Part shown: in pieces, positions 43,495-53,026 of the stretch
How positions within the stretch are numbered: the first letter of the stretch is position 1
Layout of the letters: every line of letters starts with the position of its first letter
Program-made: the position numbers and the translations under genes
The notes under the pieces: model-generated
Seen by the model: the letters and a program-made list of their open reading frames with translations, nothing else
Told to the model about the DNA's origin: nothing
Databases searched by the model: none
Assembly (NCBI RefSeq): GCF_014646675.1
Contig: NZ_BMNS01000005.1
Location: 211,293 to 275,292 of the forward strand
DNA from: Lutibacter litoralis
GTDB lineage: Bacteria; Bacteroidota; Bacteroidia; Flavobacteriales; Flavobacteriaceae
Length of the DNA: 64,000 bases
Direction: 5' to 3'

Positions 43495-44457
43495 ATGATA
43501 CTAAAAGCAGGCGTTTTAGGAGCTGGTCATCTCGGCAAGATTCATTTAAAATTATTAAACCAATCAAAAAAATACGAATTAGTTGGATTTTATGATCCAA
43601 TTGAGGAAAATGCACAGAAAGTTGCGGAAGAATTTGGGTATAAAAAATTCAATTCCGTCCAAGAATTAATTGATGCTGTTGATGTAGTTGATATTGTAAC
43701 TCCTACGCTTTCACATTTCGATTGCGCTAAAGAGTCAATAGAAAAAGGAAAACATATTTTTATTGAAAAACCGATTACAAAAACTGTTGAAGAAGCTGAC
43801 GCCATTATTAAATTAGCTGAAAAACATACTGTTAAAGGACAAGTTGGACACGTAGAACGATTTAATCCAGCTTTTATCGCTGTTAAAGATACCATTGTAA
43901 ATCCAATGTTTATTGAAACACATAGGTTGGCAGAATTTAATCCAAGAGGTACGGATGTTCCTGTTGTTTTAGACTTAATGATTCATGATATTGATATTAT
44001 TTTAAGTGTCGTAAAATCAAAAGTTAAAAGTGTACATGCAAGCGGCGTTTCTGTAATTAGTGATACTCCAGACATTGCAAATGCACGTATAGAGTTTGAA
44101 AATGGCTGTGTCGCCAATTTAACTGCTAGTAGAATTTCATTAAAAAATATGCGTAAATCTCGTTTCTTTCAAAAAGATGCGTACATAGCTGTTGACTTTT
44201 TTGAAAAAGCTACTGAGGTTGTTAAAATGAAAGATGCTCCAAAAGTACCTGGAGATTTTGATATGATTTTACAAAATGCTGAAGGAATTAAAAAACAAAT
44301 CTATTTTGAAAATCCTACAATAGCTACAAACAATGCGATTTTAGATGAATTGGAAACTTTTGCTGATGCAATTGTAACTAATACAGCACCAATTGTTACT
44401 TTAGAACAAGGTACAGAAGCATTGCGTGTTGCACACATGATTATTAATGATTTCTAG
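43495..44457 (+). CDS. Gfo/Idh/MocA-family oxidoreductase
   Basis: 320 residues. The N-terminal NAD(P) domain has GVLGAGHLGKIHLKLL, and the family motif EKP occurs in HIFIEKPITKTVEEAD. The C-terminal domain carries VGHVERFNPAF and the catalytic-site histidines of LMIHDIDIILSVV. It oxidises or reduces a sugar or related compound; substrate unknown. It begins a three-gene plus-strand run with the PhzF gene (1 base later) and the hydroxybutyryl-CoA dehydrogenase gene. Confidence 0.92.
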   Translation: MILKAGVLGAGHLGKIHLKLLNQSKKYELVGFYDPIEENAQKVAEEFGYKKFNSVQELIDAVDVVDIVTPTLSHFDCAKESIEKGKHIFIEKPITKTVEEADAIIKLAEKHTVKGQVGHVERFNPAFIAVKDTIVNPMFIETHRLAEFNPRGTDVPVVLDLMIHDIDIILSVVKSKVKSVHASGVSVISDTPDIANARIEFENGCVANLTASRISLKNMRKSRFFQKDAYIAVDFFEKATEVVKMKDAPKVPGDFDMILQNAEGIKKQIYFENPTIATNNAILDELETFADAIVTNTAPIVTLEQGTEALRVAHMIINDF

Positions 44458-44458
44458 T

Positions 44459-45235
44459 ATGAAAATTTATCAAGTTGATGCTTTTACAAATGAAACTTTT
44501 AAAGGAAACCCAGCTGCGGTTTGTCCTTTAGAAGAGTGGATTTCAGATGATTTAATGCAACATATTGCAGAAGAAAATAATGTATCTGAAACAGTTTTTT
44601 TTGTTAATAAAAACACTCAATTTGAGCTTAGGTGGTTTACCCCTACTTGCGAAGTAGATTTATGTGGACATGCAACTTTAGCAGCTGCCCACATTATTTT
44701 TACTGAATTAAATTATAAAGAATCGGTTTTAGAATTTAGTTCAAAAAGCGGTGTTTTAACAGTTGAAAAGAATGAAGATTGGTACACCCTTAATTTTCCT
44801 TCGGAAGCAATTGAAGAAATTGAAACTCCTCAAATTTTAAAAGATGCGCTAAATACTCCAATTTTAAAAACCTTTAAAGGAATTTGGAAATTATTAGTTG
44901 TATTAGAGAATGAAGCTATTATAAAAAACTTGACTCCAAATTTTTCAAAATTAACGGAACTTGAAGCTCCAGGAATTATAGTAACTTCAAAAGGAAATGA
45001 AGTAGATTTCGTTTCTCGATTTTTTGCTCCAAAAATTGGTATTAATGAAGATCCAGTTACTGGCTCTGCGCACACCTTATTAATTCCTTTCTGGGCTAAA
45101 AAACTAAATAACAACAACTTAATTGCAATTCAGCTTTCAAAAAGAACAGGTTATTTAAAATGCAACTATTTAAATGAAAGAGTTGAAATAAGTGGACAAG
45201 CAATCACTTTTTTAAAAGGAGAATTAATAATTTAA
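44459..45235 (+). CDS. PhzF-family isomerase-like protein
   Basis: 258 residues from the ATG at 44459, one base after the previous stop; a start at 44447 would add MISS only. PhzF signatures: QVDAFTNETFKGNPAAVCPL at the start, the catalytic-type glutamate in NNVSETVFFV, LRWFTPTCEVDLCGHATLAA, and the second half FVSRFFAPKIGINEDPVTGS. It probably catalyses an isomerisation or epimerisation; PhzF homologues outside phenazine clusters have no assigned substrate. Confidence 0.92.
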   Translation: MKIYQVDAFTNETFKGNPAAVCPLEEWISDDLMQHIAEENNVSETVFFVNKNTQFELRWFTPTCEVDLCGHATLAAAHIIFTELNYKESVLEFSSKSGVLTVEKNEDWYTLNFPSEAIEEIETPQILKDALNTPILKTFKGIWKLLVVLENEAIIKNLTPNFSKLTELEAPGIIVTSKGNEVDFVSRFFAPKIGINEDPVTGSAHTLLIPFWAKKLNNNNLIAIQLSKRTGYLKCNYLNERVEISGQAITFLKGELII

Positions 45236-45248
45236 TAATCTAATTAAT

Positions 45249-46136
45249 ATGAAAAATATAGCAGTTATAGGAGCTGGTACAATGGGCAATGGAATTGCTC
45301 ATGTATTTGCGCAAAATAATTATAAAGTTCAACTAATTGATATTTCGAAAGAATCTTTAAGTAAAGGTTTGGCTACAATTACTAAAAACTTAGATAGATT
45401 AGTTGCAAAAGATAAAATTACGGAGATCATAAAACAAGAAACTCTAAATAATATTACAACTTTCACATCAATTGTTGATGGTGTAAAAAACAGTGATTTA
45501 GTTGTTGAAGCTGCGACTGAAAATATAGCTTTAAAATTAAAAATATTTAAAGAACTCGATGAAGTTGCTCCTAAAGAAGCAATTTTAGCTTCAAATACTT
45601 CATCTATTTCAATTACACAAATTGCGGCAGTTACTAACAGACCAGAAAAAGTTATTGGAATGCATTTTATGAATCCGGTTCCAATTATGAAATTGGTTGA
45701 AATTATTAGAGGCTATTCAACATCTCAAGAAGTTACTTCAATAATCATGAAACTTTCAGAAAGTTTAGGTAAAGTTCCTGTTGAAGTAAATGATTACCCT
45801 GGATTTGTTGCAAACAGAATTTTAATGCCAATGCTTAATGAAGCCATTGAAACCCTGTACAATGGCGTAGCTGGAGTTTATGAAATTGATACTGTAATGA
45901 AGTTAGGAATGGCACATCCAATGGGGCCATTACAATTAGCCGATTTTATTGGGTTAGATGTTTGTCTATCTATCTTAAATATAATTTACGATGGATTTAA
46001 AAATCCAAAATATGCACCTTGTCCGTTACTTATAAATATGGTACAAGCAGGTAAATTAGGTATTAAAACGGGTGAAGGATTTTATGATTATACTGAGAAT
46101 AGAAAAGCTGAAAAAATCTCAAAACAATTTAGTTAA
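45249..46136 (+). CDS. 3-hydroxybutyryl-CoA dehydrogenase
   Basis: 295 residues. N-terminal NAD-binding motif NIAVIGAGTMGNGIAHVFAQ, then EAATENIALKLKIFKELDEV, the catalytic region SNTSSISITQIA and GMHFMNPVPIMKLVEII with the active-site histidine, and the C-terminal 3HCDH domain (YPGFVANRILMPMLNEAIET, MKLGMAHPMGPLQLADFIGL). It oxidises (S)-3-hydroxyacyl-CoA in beta-oxidation or butyrate/PHB-type metabolism. It starts 13 bases after the PhzF gene; a terminator follows. Confidence 0.94.
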   Translation: MKNIAVIGAGTMGNGIAHVFAQNNYKVQLIDISKESLSKGLATITKNLDRLVAKDKITEIIKQETLNNITTFTSIVDGVKNSDLVVEAATENIALKLKIFKELDEVAPKEAILASNTSSISITQIAAVTNRPEKVIGMHFMNPVPIMKLVEIIRGYSTSQEVTSIIMKLSESLGKVPVEVNDYPGFVANRILMPMLNEAIETLYNGVAGVYEIDTVMKLGMAHPMGPLQLADFIGLDVCLSILNIIYDGFKNPKYAPCPLLINMVQAGKLGIKTGEGFYDYTENRKAEKISKQFS

Positions 46137-46152
46137 AAAAAACTACTTGTTA

Positions 46153-46187
46153 AAAAAAACCTTTCCATTTCTGGAAAGGTTTTTTTT
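46153..46187. terminator. Bidirectional terminator
   Basis: CCTTTCCA pairs with TGGAAAGG around TTTC, with an A-run before and a T-run after, between convergent genes. Confidence 0.9.
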
Positions 46188-46189
46188 AA

Positions 46190-46576
46190 TTAAAGGTATT
46201 TTAAGAAAAAATCCATCATATCCTCTTTTAAATCATAATGCATTCTTACAAATGTTTTCATTTCATCCTTTAACGTTACTTGTTTTTCAGGAAATTTAAC
46301 TTCTGGATTATTTTGGTATTTAGCTTGTGCTATTTCGCGTTTTTTCATTCTAAGCCGATGCCTCAACTGCCCCATTACTTCTCTTTCTCGAATTATTTTA
46401 TTTTGAAAACCTTCTAGTTGTATCATAACATCTTTTCCAAGGTTTCGCATGGCAACATACTCTAATTTTTCTTCAAAATAATCCATTTCACTTTCTTGAA
46501 ATTTCAACTCTCTTTTCCATACTTCAAGATTGAAGTTTAGATCACTTAAGAATAATAACTGACTCTCCATATTCAT
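46190..46576 (-). CDS. Coiled-coil hypothetical protein
   Basis: 128 residues, no signal peptide or membrane segment. Predicted to be almost all helical, with heptad-like acidic/basic stretches (LNFNLEVWKRELKFQESEMD, FQNKIIREREVMGQLRHRLR, MKKREIAQ), then a short linker and a C-terminal helix KDEMKTFVRMHYDLKEDMMD. I do not recognise a named family. It stands alone between two terminators. Confidence 0.75.
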   Translation of the reverse strand: MNMESQLLFLSDLNFNLEVWKRELKFQESEMDYFEEKLEYVAMRNLGKDVMIQLEGFQNKIIREREVMGQLRHRLRMKKREIAQAKYQNNPEVKFPEKQVTLKDEMKTFVRMHYDLKEDMMDFFLKYL

Positions 46577-46693
46577 ATTGGCTTTAAAATTTTATATAAT
46601 AAATTTCGAACTTTTAATTTAAATTTTATCTGATAAAAATCATACATAAAAAATAATTTTATGTGGTTAAAAGTATTAGTATAAAGATATAAA

Positions 46694-46725
46694 AAAAGTG
46701 TTTTAATAAAAATTAAAACACTTTT
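46694..46725 (-). terminator. Terminator of the MacAB-like operon
   Basis: AAAAGTGTTTTAAT pairs perfectly with ATTAAAACACTTTT around AAAA; T-run on the minus strand. Confidence 0.88.
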
Positions 46726-46749
46726 AAAAAATTATAAATCAATAATTAT

Positions 46750-47862
46750 TTAGTTATTACCTTCTTCTTCTTCTTTCTTAGAAGTTTTATTCCAAATTTT
46801 AATTTCATCATCTATAGTTACACCAGATAAAATTTCTACATTAATTCCATCCGAGATACCAAGTTCTACATCACGTTTTTCAAATTCTTGATCACCTATT
46901 TTTACTTCAACATAAGGTGTTTCAGTTTTTTTATCGAATTGCAGTAATGCTTCTTTAATGGAAAGTACACTGTCTTTTTTTTCTAAAACTATATCTGCAT
47001 TTGCGCTGTAACCTGCTCTTACAAAAAATTCATCATCTAATGTTACATCTCCTTTTATTTTAAATTGTACAGCCCCATTTTCTTCTGTTCCTTTTGGTGC
47101 TATAAAATTTAATTTTGCAGGATATTTTTTCTTCTCAATTGCTCCTAAAGAAACTTCTAAAACAGTTCCATTTTTAATTTTACCAACTTCAGCCTCATCA
47201 ACTTTTCCTTCAAAAATCATTTTGGTCATATCTGCAATTGTTGCAATTGTAGTACCAGCATTAAATGTATTACTTTCAATAACTTGATTTCCTTTACGTA
47301 CTGGGATCTCTAAAATAGTACCAGAAATTTCTGCTTTCACATTGGTATTTGCTGTTTTACCCATACCTGCTGTTGAACCTTTTTTTATTATTTGAAGATT
47401 GTCCTTTGCATTTCTTAAATCTTGTTGTGCACTATTATAACTTAATTCGGCAGCTTCAAATTCTGAACGCGCCTTAACACCTTTTTCAAATAAGCCTTTA
47501 ATTCTATCGTAATTTGTTTTTGCATTATCAAAACGCAATTGTGCATTTTTAACGTTTCCTTGTGCACTGTTTAAACTTTGTACATTTGGAACTACTCTGA
47601 TTGTTGCAATTAAATCTCCCACTGCTACTTCCGCTCCTTCCTCAACAAAAATTTCTTCAATAATACCTGATACTTTTGGTTTTATTTCAGCTTCTTCTAA
47701 AGGAACAACTTTACCAGTTGCAACTGTTTTCTTAATAATATTTGTTTTAAATGGCGTTTCAGTTTCGTATTGAATTGGAGATTGACTATTTTTTGCCCCG
47801 AACCAAAGTAAAACAGCTATAAGTGCTACTGCTATTCCTCCAAAAATTAATGTTTTTTTCAT
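46750..47862 (-). CDS. ABC-efflux periplasmic adaptor (MacA/HlyD type)
   Basis: 370 residues. N-terminal anchor (KTLIFGGIAVALIAVLLWFG), lipoyl half (VVPLEEAEIKPKVSGIIEEI), a coiled-coil hairpin (about 95-165, SLNSAQGNVKNAQLRFDNAK to QQDLRNAKDNLQIIKKGS), second lipoyl half (ISGTILEIPVRKGNQVIESN) and a beta-barrel part (EVGKIKNGTVLEVSLGAIEK). It lies last in an operon with an ATPase and two MacB-like permeases, 35 bases after the second permease, and would connect them to an outer-membrane channel. No TolC gene is in this operon. Confidence 0.92.
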   Translation of the reverse strand: MKKTLIFGGIAVALIAVLLWFGAKNSQSPIQYETETPFKTNIIKKTVATGKVVPLEEAEIKPKVSGIIEEIFVEEGAEVAVGDLIATIRVVPNVQSLNSAQGNVKNAQLRFDNAKTNYDRIKGLFEKGVKARSEFEAAELSYNSAQQDLRNAKDNLQIIKKGSTAGMGKTANTNVKAEISGTILEIPVRKGNQVIESNTFNAGTTIATIADMTKMIFEGKVDEAEVGKIKNGTVLEVSLGAIEKKKYPAKLNFIAPKGTEENGAVQFKIKGDVTLDDEFFVRAGYSANADIVLEKKDSVLSIKEALLQFDKKTETPYVEVKIGDQEFEKRDVELGISDGINVEILSGVTIDDEIKIWNKTSKKEEEEGNN

Positions 47863-47897
47863 TAGTTAATTATTTTCTTATTAGTTAATTTCTATCT

Positions 47898-49145
47898 TTA
47901 TTCTTCTCTTAATGCTTCTATTGGTCTTATACTAACTGCTGTTTGTGCAGGAATCATCCCTATTAATGTTCCCAATACTACTAAAGTTAGAGCAGCAATT
48001 AATACTACTGGTATATCTACAGTTGGATTTGTTAAAGCTGCATCTGGTCCTTTACCTATTGTTGCATCAATTAACATAAGTACTAAGCCTCCAAAAATAA
48101 TTCCTAAAGCTCCGGCGATACTTGTTAAAAAGACAGATTCTAAAATTATTTGTCTTTTTATTTCCCAAGGTTTAGCTCCTAATGCTCTTCGTATTCCAAT
48201 TTCTTTAGTACGCTCTTTAACAGTAATAAGAAGTATATTTCCAATTGCAAAAACACCTGCAATTAATGTGGCAATACCTACAAACCAAGTTAAAAATTGC
48301 ATTCCTGTTAAAAACCTTGTTACTTGTGCAATGCGTTCCCCTAAATTAAAACTACCAAAAGCTCTTTCATCTTCGGGATGTACTTTATGCAAGTTTCTTA
48401 AAAGCAATTTTACATCTGCCTCAATTTGGGTAATATCATACTCTGGTTTCCCTGTTACCATCATCCAACCAACGCTATCTCCTCTATTGTAAACTTGTTG
48501 AAAAGTTGTAAAAGGGATATGTATATTTCCTTGAGGTCCACCACCACCAATTTGACCTTCTTTATACATTCCAACAATATTGTAATTTATGTTGTTAATT
48601 TTAATATAAGTACCTATTGGATATACACCTTTATCGAAAAGTTGTTTGTATATTTCTTCTTCAATTACACAAACTTTTTTCTTTTCTTTAATATCATTAT
48701 CATTAATAAATCTGCCATAAACTAGGTCTTTCTTTTGCACATTATCCAATTCTGGGTAATCTCCAAATATTCCAAAATTTCCCGACTTAAAATTATTTAC
48801 AGCTAATGCTTGTGTTTGATGACGTGGTACTACAAACTCAAGTCCTTCAATTTCTTTTTTAATATTTTCTAAATCAGACACTTTTAAGGTAAGTCTTTTA
48901 CCTTCTTGAAATCCCTTAAATGGTTTACTTGTAGATTGTGCCCACACAAAAACACTATTTGTTGCAAAACTTCCAAATATTTTATTAAAATTATTTTCTA
49001 CACCTTTAGCGGCTCCTAATAAAACAACTAATAAAAAAATACCCCACATTACACCAATAATGGTAATACCAGTTCGCATTTTATTTTTACGAATACTACT
49101 ATAAATTTCTTGCCAAGTGTCTTTATCAATTAAAAATTTTAACAT
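47898..49145 (-). CDS. MacB-like ABC transporter permease (second)
   Basis: 415 residues. One N-terminal membrane helix (TGITIIGVMWGIFLLVVLLG), a large periplasmic MacB_PCD domain, then three C-terminal helices with the FtsX core (FLTWFVGIATLIAGVFAIGN, VKERTKEIGIRRALGAKPWE, IPAQTAVSIRPIEALREE). It pairs with the neighbouring permease as a heterodimer under the one ATPase. Two bases separate it from the previous gene. Confidence 0.93.
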   Translation of the reverse strand: MLKFLIDKDTWQEIYSSIRKNKMRTGITIIGVMWGIFLLVVLLGAAKGVENNFNKIFGSFATNSVFVWAQSTSKPFKGFQEGKRLTLKVSDLENIKKEIEGLEFVVPRHQTQALAVNNFKSGNFGIFGDYPELDNVQKKDLVYGRFINDNDIKEKKKVCVIEEEIYKQLFDKGVYPIGTYIKINNINYNIVGMYKEGQIGGGGPQGNIHIPFTTFQQVYNRGDSVGWMMVTGKPEYDITQIEADVKLLLRNLHKVHPEDERAFGSFNLGERIAQVTRFLTGMQFLTWFVGIATLIAGVFAIGNILLITVKERTKEIGIRRALGAKPWEIKRQIILESVFLTSIAGALGIIFGGLVLMLIDATIGKGPDAALTNPTVDIPVVLIAALTLVVLGTLIGMIPAQTAVSIRPIEALREE

Positions 49146-49147
49146 AA

Positions 49148-50380
49148 TTATTCGTCGTTTAATGCTACAATTGGTTTTATACTAGCTGCTCTTTTAGCTG
49201 GAATATAACCAGCGATGGTTCCTGCAATAATTAATACTATTGTTGCACCAACTACTACATAGGTTTCTACACTTGGATTTAAAATAAAATACTTTTCTTC
49301 TAAAGTATCTCCTATCGCCTTTAACGCAAAAACACCAATCATTAAACCAGAATAACCTGCAATAGCTGTAACAAAAATTGATTCCATCATAATCATTCCA
49401 ACAATGGATCTAGGTGTTGCTCCTAGTGCTTTTCGGATACCTAATTCTTTAGTACGTTCCTTCACTATATAAACCATAATATTACTTATACCAATAACAC
49501 CCGCTATCAAAGTTCCAATTCCTATAAATAATATTATTACATTTAAAACAATCATAAATTGTTGCACATTTTTGGTACCTTCAGCATAATTACGAACTCT
49601 AATAGCACCTTGATCTCTTGGGTCAACATTGTGTTTTTCTTTCAACATTTTAGTTAAAAGATTACTAAAGGCTATTGCTTGATCAACATTTAAATCTGGA
49701 CTAAAAGTCATTCCAATATAATCTAATTCATCATTTGGTTTGTACATTCCTTGAAATGTTGAAAAGGGCGTATAAATATAGCGCTCATCATTATCACCAC
49801 CAGGATCTTTAAAAACACCTACCACTTTATAGGATATACCTTCAATATTTAAATTTTTACCAAGAGCACTAAAATTTCCAAATAAATCTTTTTCAACAAG
49901 TTTTCCAATTGCAACAACTTTAGATTTTCTTTCGACATCTAAATAGGTTAAAAACCTACCATCTATAATTTCTGCTGACTCTAAAGGTTGATAATCTGGA
50001 TATACAGCTCTAACCGTATATCTATTTTGCTCACCTTTATAAATAACTTGCATATTTCTCTGAATATTCGGACTAAAGAATTGAATTTTATCCGAAAATT
50101 CTTGATTTATAAATTTTGAATCATCGTTTCTAAATTGAATTCTTCTCCCACTTTGCAAGCCTTTATAGGGTTTTGTGGTTAAACCAGAATTTACATAAAT
50201 AGAGTTTTGAGAATCTCCTGCAAATTGTTCTTCAAAAGTGTGCTTTAATCCATTTCCTACGCCAAATAATAAGGTAAACAATAAAATAGCAAATGCAATT
50301 GTAAAACCAGAAAGTGCTGTTCTTAGTTTATTTTTATTCAATGACTGGAAAATTTCTCTCCAACGGTCTAAATCGAACAT
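49148..50380 (-). CDS. MacB-like ABC transporter permease (first)
   Basis: 410 residues with the same design as its neighbour: a helix near 20-40 (ALSGFTIAFAILLFTLLFGV), MacB periplasmic domain (GLTTKPYKGLQSGRRIQF..), FtsX core with VKERTKELGIRKALGATPRS and the closing IPAKRAASIKPIVALNDE. The two permeases are clearly paralogues by shared motifs. Starts 2 bases after the ATPase gene. Confidence 0.93.
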   Translation of the reverse strand: MFDLDRWREIFQSLNKNKLRTALSGFTIAFAILLFTLLFGVGNGLKHTFEEQFAGDSQNSIYVNSGLTTKPYKGLQSGRRIQFRNDDSKFINQEFSDKIQFFSPNIQRNMQVIYKGEQNRYTVRAVYPDYQPLESAEIIDGRFLTYLDVERKSKVVAIGKLVEKDLFGNFSALGKNLNIEGISYKVVGVFKDPGGDNDERYIYTPFSTFQGMYKPNDELDYIGMTFSPDLNVDQAIAFSNLLTKMLKEKHNVDPRDQGAIRVRNYAEGTKNVQQFMIVLNVIILFIGIGTLIAGVIGISNIMVYIVKERTKELGIRKALGATPRSIVGMIMMESIFVTAIAGYSGLMIGVFALKAIGDTLEEKYFILNPSVETYVVVGATIVLIIAGTIAGYIPAKRAASIKPIVALNDE

Positions 50381-50382
50381 AA

Positions 50383-51075
50383 TTAAGCGTTTACTTTTTT
50401 ATTAACTTTCTCATCGCTTATAATTACACCATCTTTTAAACGAACAATTCTGTCTGTTTGTTCTGCAATGTCTTCTTCGTGCGTAATTACAAAAACAGTC
50501 ATTCCTTCTCTATTAATATCTTTTAGTAATTGCATTACAGAAGCTGATGTTGCAGAATCTAATGCTCCTGTTGGCTCATCTGCCAAAACTACCTTTGGGT
50601 TTGTAGCCAGCGCTCTAGCAACGGCAACACGTTGTTTTTCACCCCCCGAAAGTTCGCTTGGTAAATGGTCGGCCCTATCTTTTAATCCAACTTTTTCTAA
50701 ATATTGCATTGCTACTTTTTGACGTTCTTTTCTTCCCATACCTTGATAATACAGTGGAAGCGCAACATTTTCTATAGCTGTTTTGTAGGTAATTAGATTG
50801 AATGATTGAAAAACAAAGCCTAGAAATTTATTTCTTAAAATTGCAGCTTTCTTTTCATCTAACTTTTCAATTTTTTGTCCATTTAAATAATAATTACCTT
50901 CATCGTGGTTATCTAATAACCCAACAATATTTAATAAGGTTGATTTTCCAGAACCTGATGAACCCATAATGGAAACGAATTCACCTTCTTTTATATGTAA
51001 ATCTAAACCTTTTAAAACATGAAGAGAATCTTTTCCTATTGGATATGATTTATGCAGTTTTTCAATCTTAATCAT
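50383..51075 (-). CDS. ABC transporter ATPase (MacB/LolD-type)
   Basis: 230 residues. Walker A GSSGSGKSTLLN at about 37-48, Q-loop FVFQSFNLITYKTAIENVAL, signature LSGGEKQRVAVARAL, Walker B VVLADEPTGALD, switch histidine VFVITHEEDIAEQTD. It drives the two downstream permeases; the family moves macrolides, peptides or lipoproteins out of the inner membrane. First gene of the operon; divergent from the DCC-family gene. Confidence 0.95.
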   Translation of the reverse strand: MIKIEKLHKSYPIGKDSLHVLKGLDLHIKEGEFVSIMGSSGSGKSTLLNIVGLLDNHDEGNYYLNGQKIEKLDEKKAAILRNKFLGFVFQSFNLITYKTAIENVALPLYYQGMGRKERQKVAMQYLEKVGLKDRADHLPSELSGGEKQRVAVARALATNPKVVLADEPTGALDSATSASVMQLLKDINREGMTVFVITHEEDIAEQTDRIVRLKDGVIISDEKVNKKVNA

Positions 51076-51161
51076 TTGGTTGTTGTTTTTAACGAAATTA
51101 TAAATTGCTATTGAAACTAGGTATTAATTTTATGTTAAAAGAAACTTATTCGTTTAACATG

Positions 51162-51169
51162 TATCTTTG
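51162..51169 (+). promoter_or_regulatory. -7 box for the DCC-family gene
   Basis: TATCTTTG fits TAnnTTTG and ends 4 bases before a GTG codon at 51174. It argues that upstream in-frame ATGs (51105, 51132, 51159) are not the start, because they lie before or in the promoter. Confidence 0.5.
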
Positions 51170-51173
51170 CCTA

Positions 51174-51584
51174 GTGGACAATTTAAAAAACAAATCAATA
51201 CTACTTTTTGATGGTGTTTGTAACCTTTGCAATGCGTCGGTTAATTTCATTATAAAACACGATAAAAAGGCACATTTTAAATTTGCTTCTCTTCAATCAG
51301 ACGCTGCAAAAGAACTATTGTTACAATACAAAGCGAAAAAAATTAAAATGGATTCTATTATACTTATTGAAAATGGCACTTTCTATAAAAAATCTACTGC
51401 AGCGATAATAATTTCAAAAAAATTAAATGGGGGCTTTAAAATATTGTATGTATTTATTATAATTCCAACATTTATAAGAGATTGGGTATATAATTATATT
51501 GCCAAAAACCGTTATAAATGGTTTGGAAAAAAAGATAGTTGTATGATTCCAACTAAAGAATTAAAAAAAAGATTTATAGAATAA
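51174..51584 (+). CDS. DCC-family thiol-disulfide oxidoreductase
   Basis: About 136 residues from the GTG at 51174, chosen because of the -7 box just before it. The DCC motif is at the start: ILLFDGVCNLCNASVNFII, with the DxxCxxC cysteines, followed by FKFASLQSDAAKELL and IILIENGTFYKKSTAAIIIS, and RDWVYNYIAKNRYKWFGKKD with a final cysteine (SCMIP). A thioredoxin-like fold; function not firmly known. The longer frame from 51105 is the alternative. Confidence 0.85.
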   Translation: MDNLKNKSILLFDGVCNLCNASVNFIIKHDKKAHFKFASLQSDAAKELLLQYKAKKIKMDSIILIENGTFYKKSTAAIIISKKLNGGFKILYVFIIIPTFIRDWVYNYIAKNRYKWFGKKDSCMIPTKELKKRFIE

Positions 51585-51598
51585 TTTAAAAGAAACCT

Positions 51599-52915
51599 CT
51601 ATTTTTTTAATTTATGTTTAGGATAATCATCATCCCAGTCTTTCACTTTTGGTTCGTGTAATTTCCCTATAGACTTTGCAACTAACATAGATACCGAAGC
51701 ATCTCCTGTAACATTTACGGTAGTTCTAAGCATGTCTAAAGGCCTGTCTATTGCAAAAATAAGTGCCAATCCTGCTTCTGGAATACCAGCTTGACCTAAA
51801 ACAATTACCAACATTACCATTCCAGCACCAGGAACTGCAGCAGAACCGATACTTGCAAGCGTCGCAGTTACAATAATTCCTAATTGGGCGCCTAGAGATA
51901 AATCCATTCCAAATGCCTGCGCAATAAAAACAGCAGCAACAGCCTGGTATAAACTTGTCCCGTCCATATTAATAGTAGCTCCAATTGGCAATACAAAACT
52001 ACTTACTTCTTCATCAACTCCTAAATGCTCTGTAACTCTTTCCATAGTAACGGGCAATGTAGCCGCACTACTACTTGTTGAAAATGCCAATAATTGAGCT
52101 GGTGAAATTCCTTTTAAAAATGTTGAAGGATTTTTTTTGATTATAATCCAAACAATAATATTATAAAAAGAAATCATCATTAACAATCCTAAAACAACTG
52201 TAAAAGCATACCATATTAATGCTTTAAATAAATCTATAGTTGGAGATTCTACAACTAAAGCTGCTAATAATGCAAATACCCCATAAGGTGCTGCAAGCAT
52301 TATTAAATCAATCATTTTTAATATAACCTCATTAAAACCGTCAAAGAATTTTTTTACTGGTTTTGATTTTTTATTAGGAATTAAAATTAACCCGATTCCA
52401 AAAAATATTGCAAAAAATATTACTTGAAGCATATTCTTATTTTCAGATGCCGCGCCAAAAATATTATCTGGAACAATATCTACAAGTGCCTGTAAGGGGC
52501 CACTATCTTTTTGTTTATAAGCTTCTTCTTTATACTTTGCAGTATCGTTTGTGTAATTTTCTACTAATTCTGATCTGGTTTGTTCAGATATTGAATTACC
52601 TGGTTTTATAACACTTACTAAAAGTAAACCAATTGAAACTGCAACAACTGTGGTAATTAGGTATAAACCAATTGTTTTACCTCCCATTTTAGATAATTTT
52701 GAAATATCTTTTAAATCAGAAACTCCTTTTATTAACGAAGCTAAAATTAAGGGTACTGCAATTAATTTTAATGAATTTATAAATATTTTACCAAAGGGTT
52801 TTATCCAGTCTTGTACAATTTCTTTTCCACCATCAAATTGAGTCATTAAAATTCCAACCACTACTCCAATTACCATTCCTAAAATAATTTGCCAATGTAA
52901 TGCTATTTTTCTCAT
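51599..52915 (-). CDS. Dicarboxylate/amino acid:cation symporter (DAACS family)
   Basis: 438 residues with 8 main membrane segments and the two re-entrant loops of the GltP/DctA family. Serine-rich hairpin LLAFSTSSSAATLPVTMERV, the cation-site motif GATINMDGTSLYQAVAAVFI, and AIDRPLDMLRTTVNVTGDAS are conserved. An insertion between segments 3 and 4 (about 115-150, KPGNSISEQTRSEL..KYKEEAYKQKDSG) is longer than in GltP. It takes up dicarboxylates, glutamate or aspartate with H+ or Na+. Monocistronic. Confidence 0.94.
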   Translation of the reverse strand: MRKIALHWQIILGMVIGVVVGILMTQFDGGKEIVQDWIKPFGKIFINSLKLIAVPLILASLIKGVSDLKDISKLSKMGGKTIGLYLITTVVAVSIGLLLVSVIKPGNSISEQTRSELVENYTNDTAKYKEEAYKQKDSGPLQALVDIVPDNIFGAASENKNMLQVIFFAIFFGIGLILIPNKKSKPVKKFFDGFNEVILKMIDLIMLAAPYGVFALLAALVVESPTIDLFKALIWYAFTVVLGLLMMISFYNIIVWIIIKKNPSTFLKGISPAQLLAFSTSSSAATLPVTMERVTEHLGVDEEVSSFVLPIGATINMDGTSLYQAVAAVFIAQAFGMDLSLGAQLGIIVTATLASIGSAAVPGAGMVMLVIVLGQAGIPEAGLALIFAIDRPLDMLRTTVNVTGDASVSMLVAKSIGKLHEPKVKDWDDDYPKHKLKK

Positions 52916-52982
52916 TAAAAAGTTTTAAAATTTAGGGGAAGATAAAAAATCCATGAAAACATTCATACCATTTAGGTATAAA

Positions 52983-53002
52983 AAAAGCACATGAAGTGCT
53001 TT
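52983..53002 (-). terminator. Terminator of the small outer-membrane protein gene
   Basis: AAAAGCAC pairs with GTGCTTTT around a short loop; on the minus strand the stem is followed by a T-run. Confidence 0.8.
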
Positions 53003-53026
53003 TATTATTAATTAACTGACTTTATA

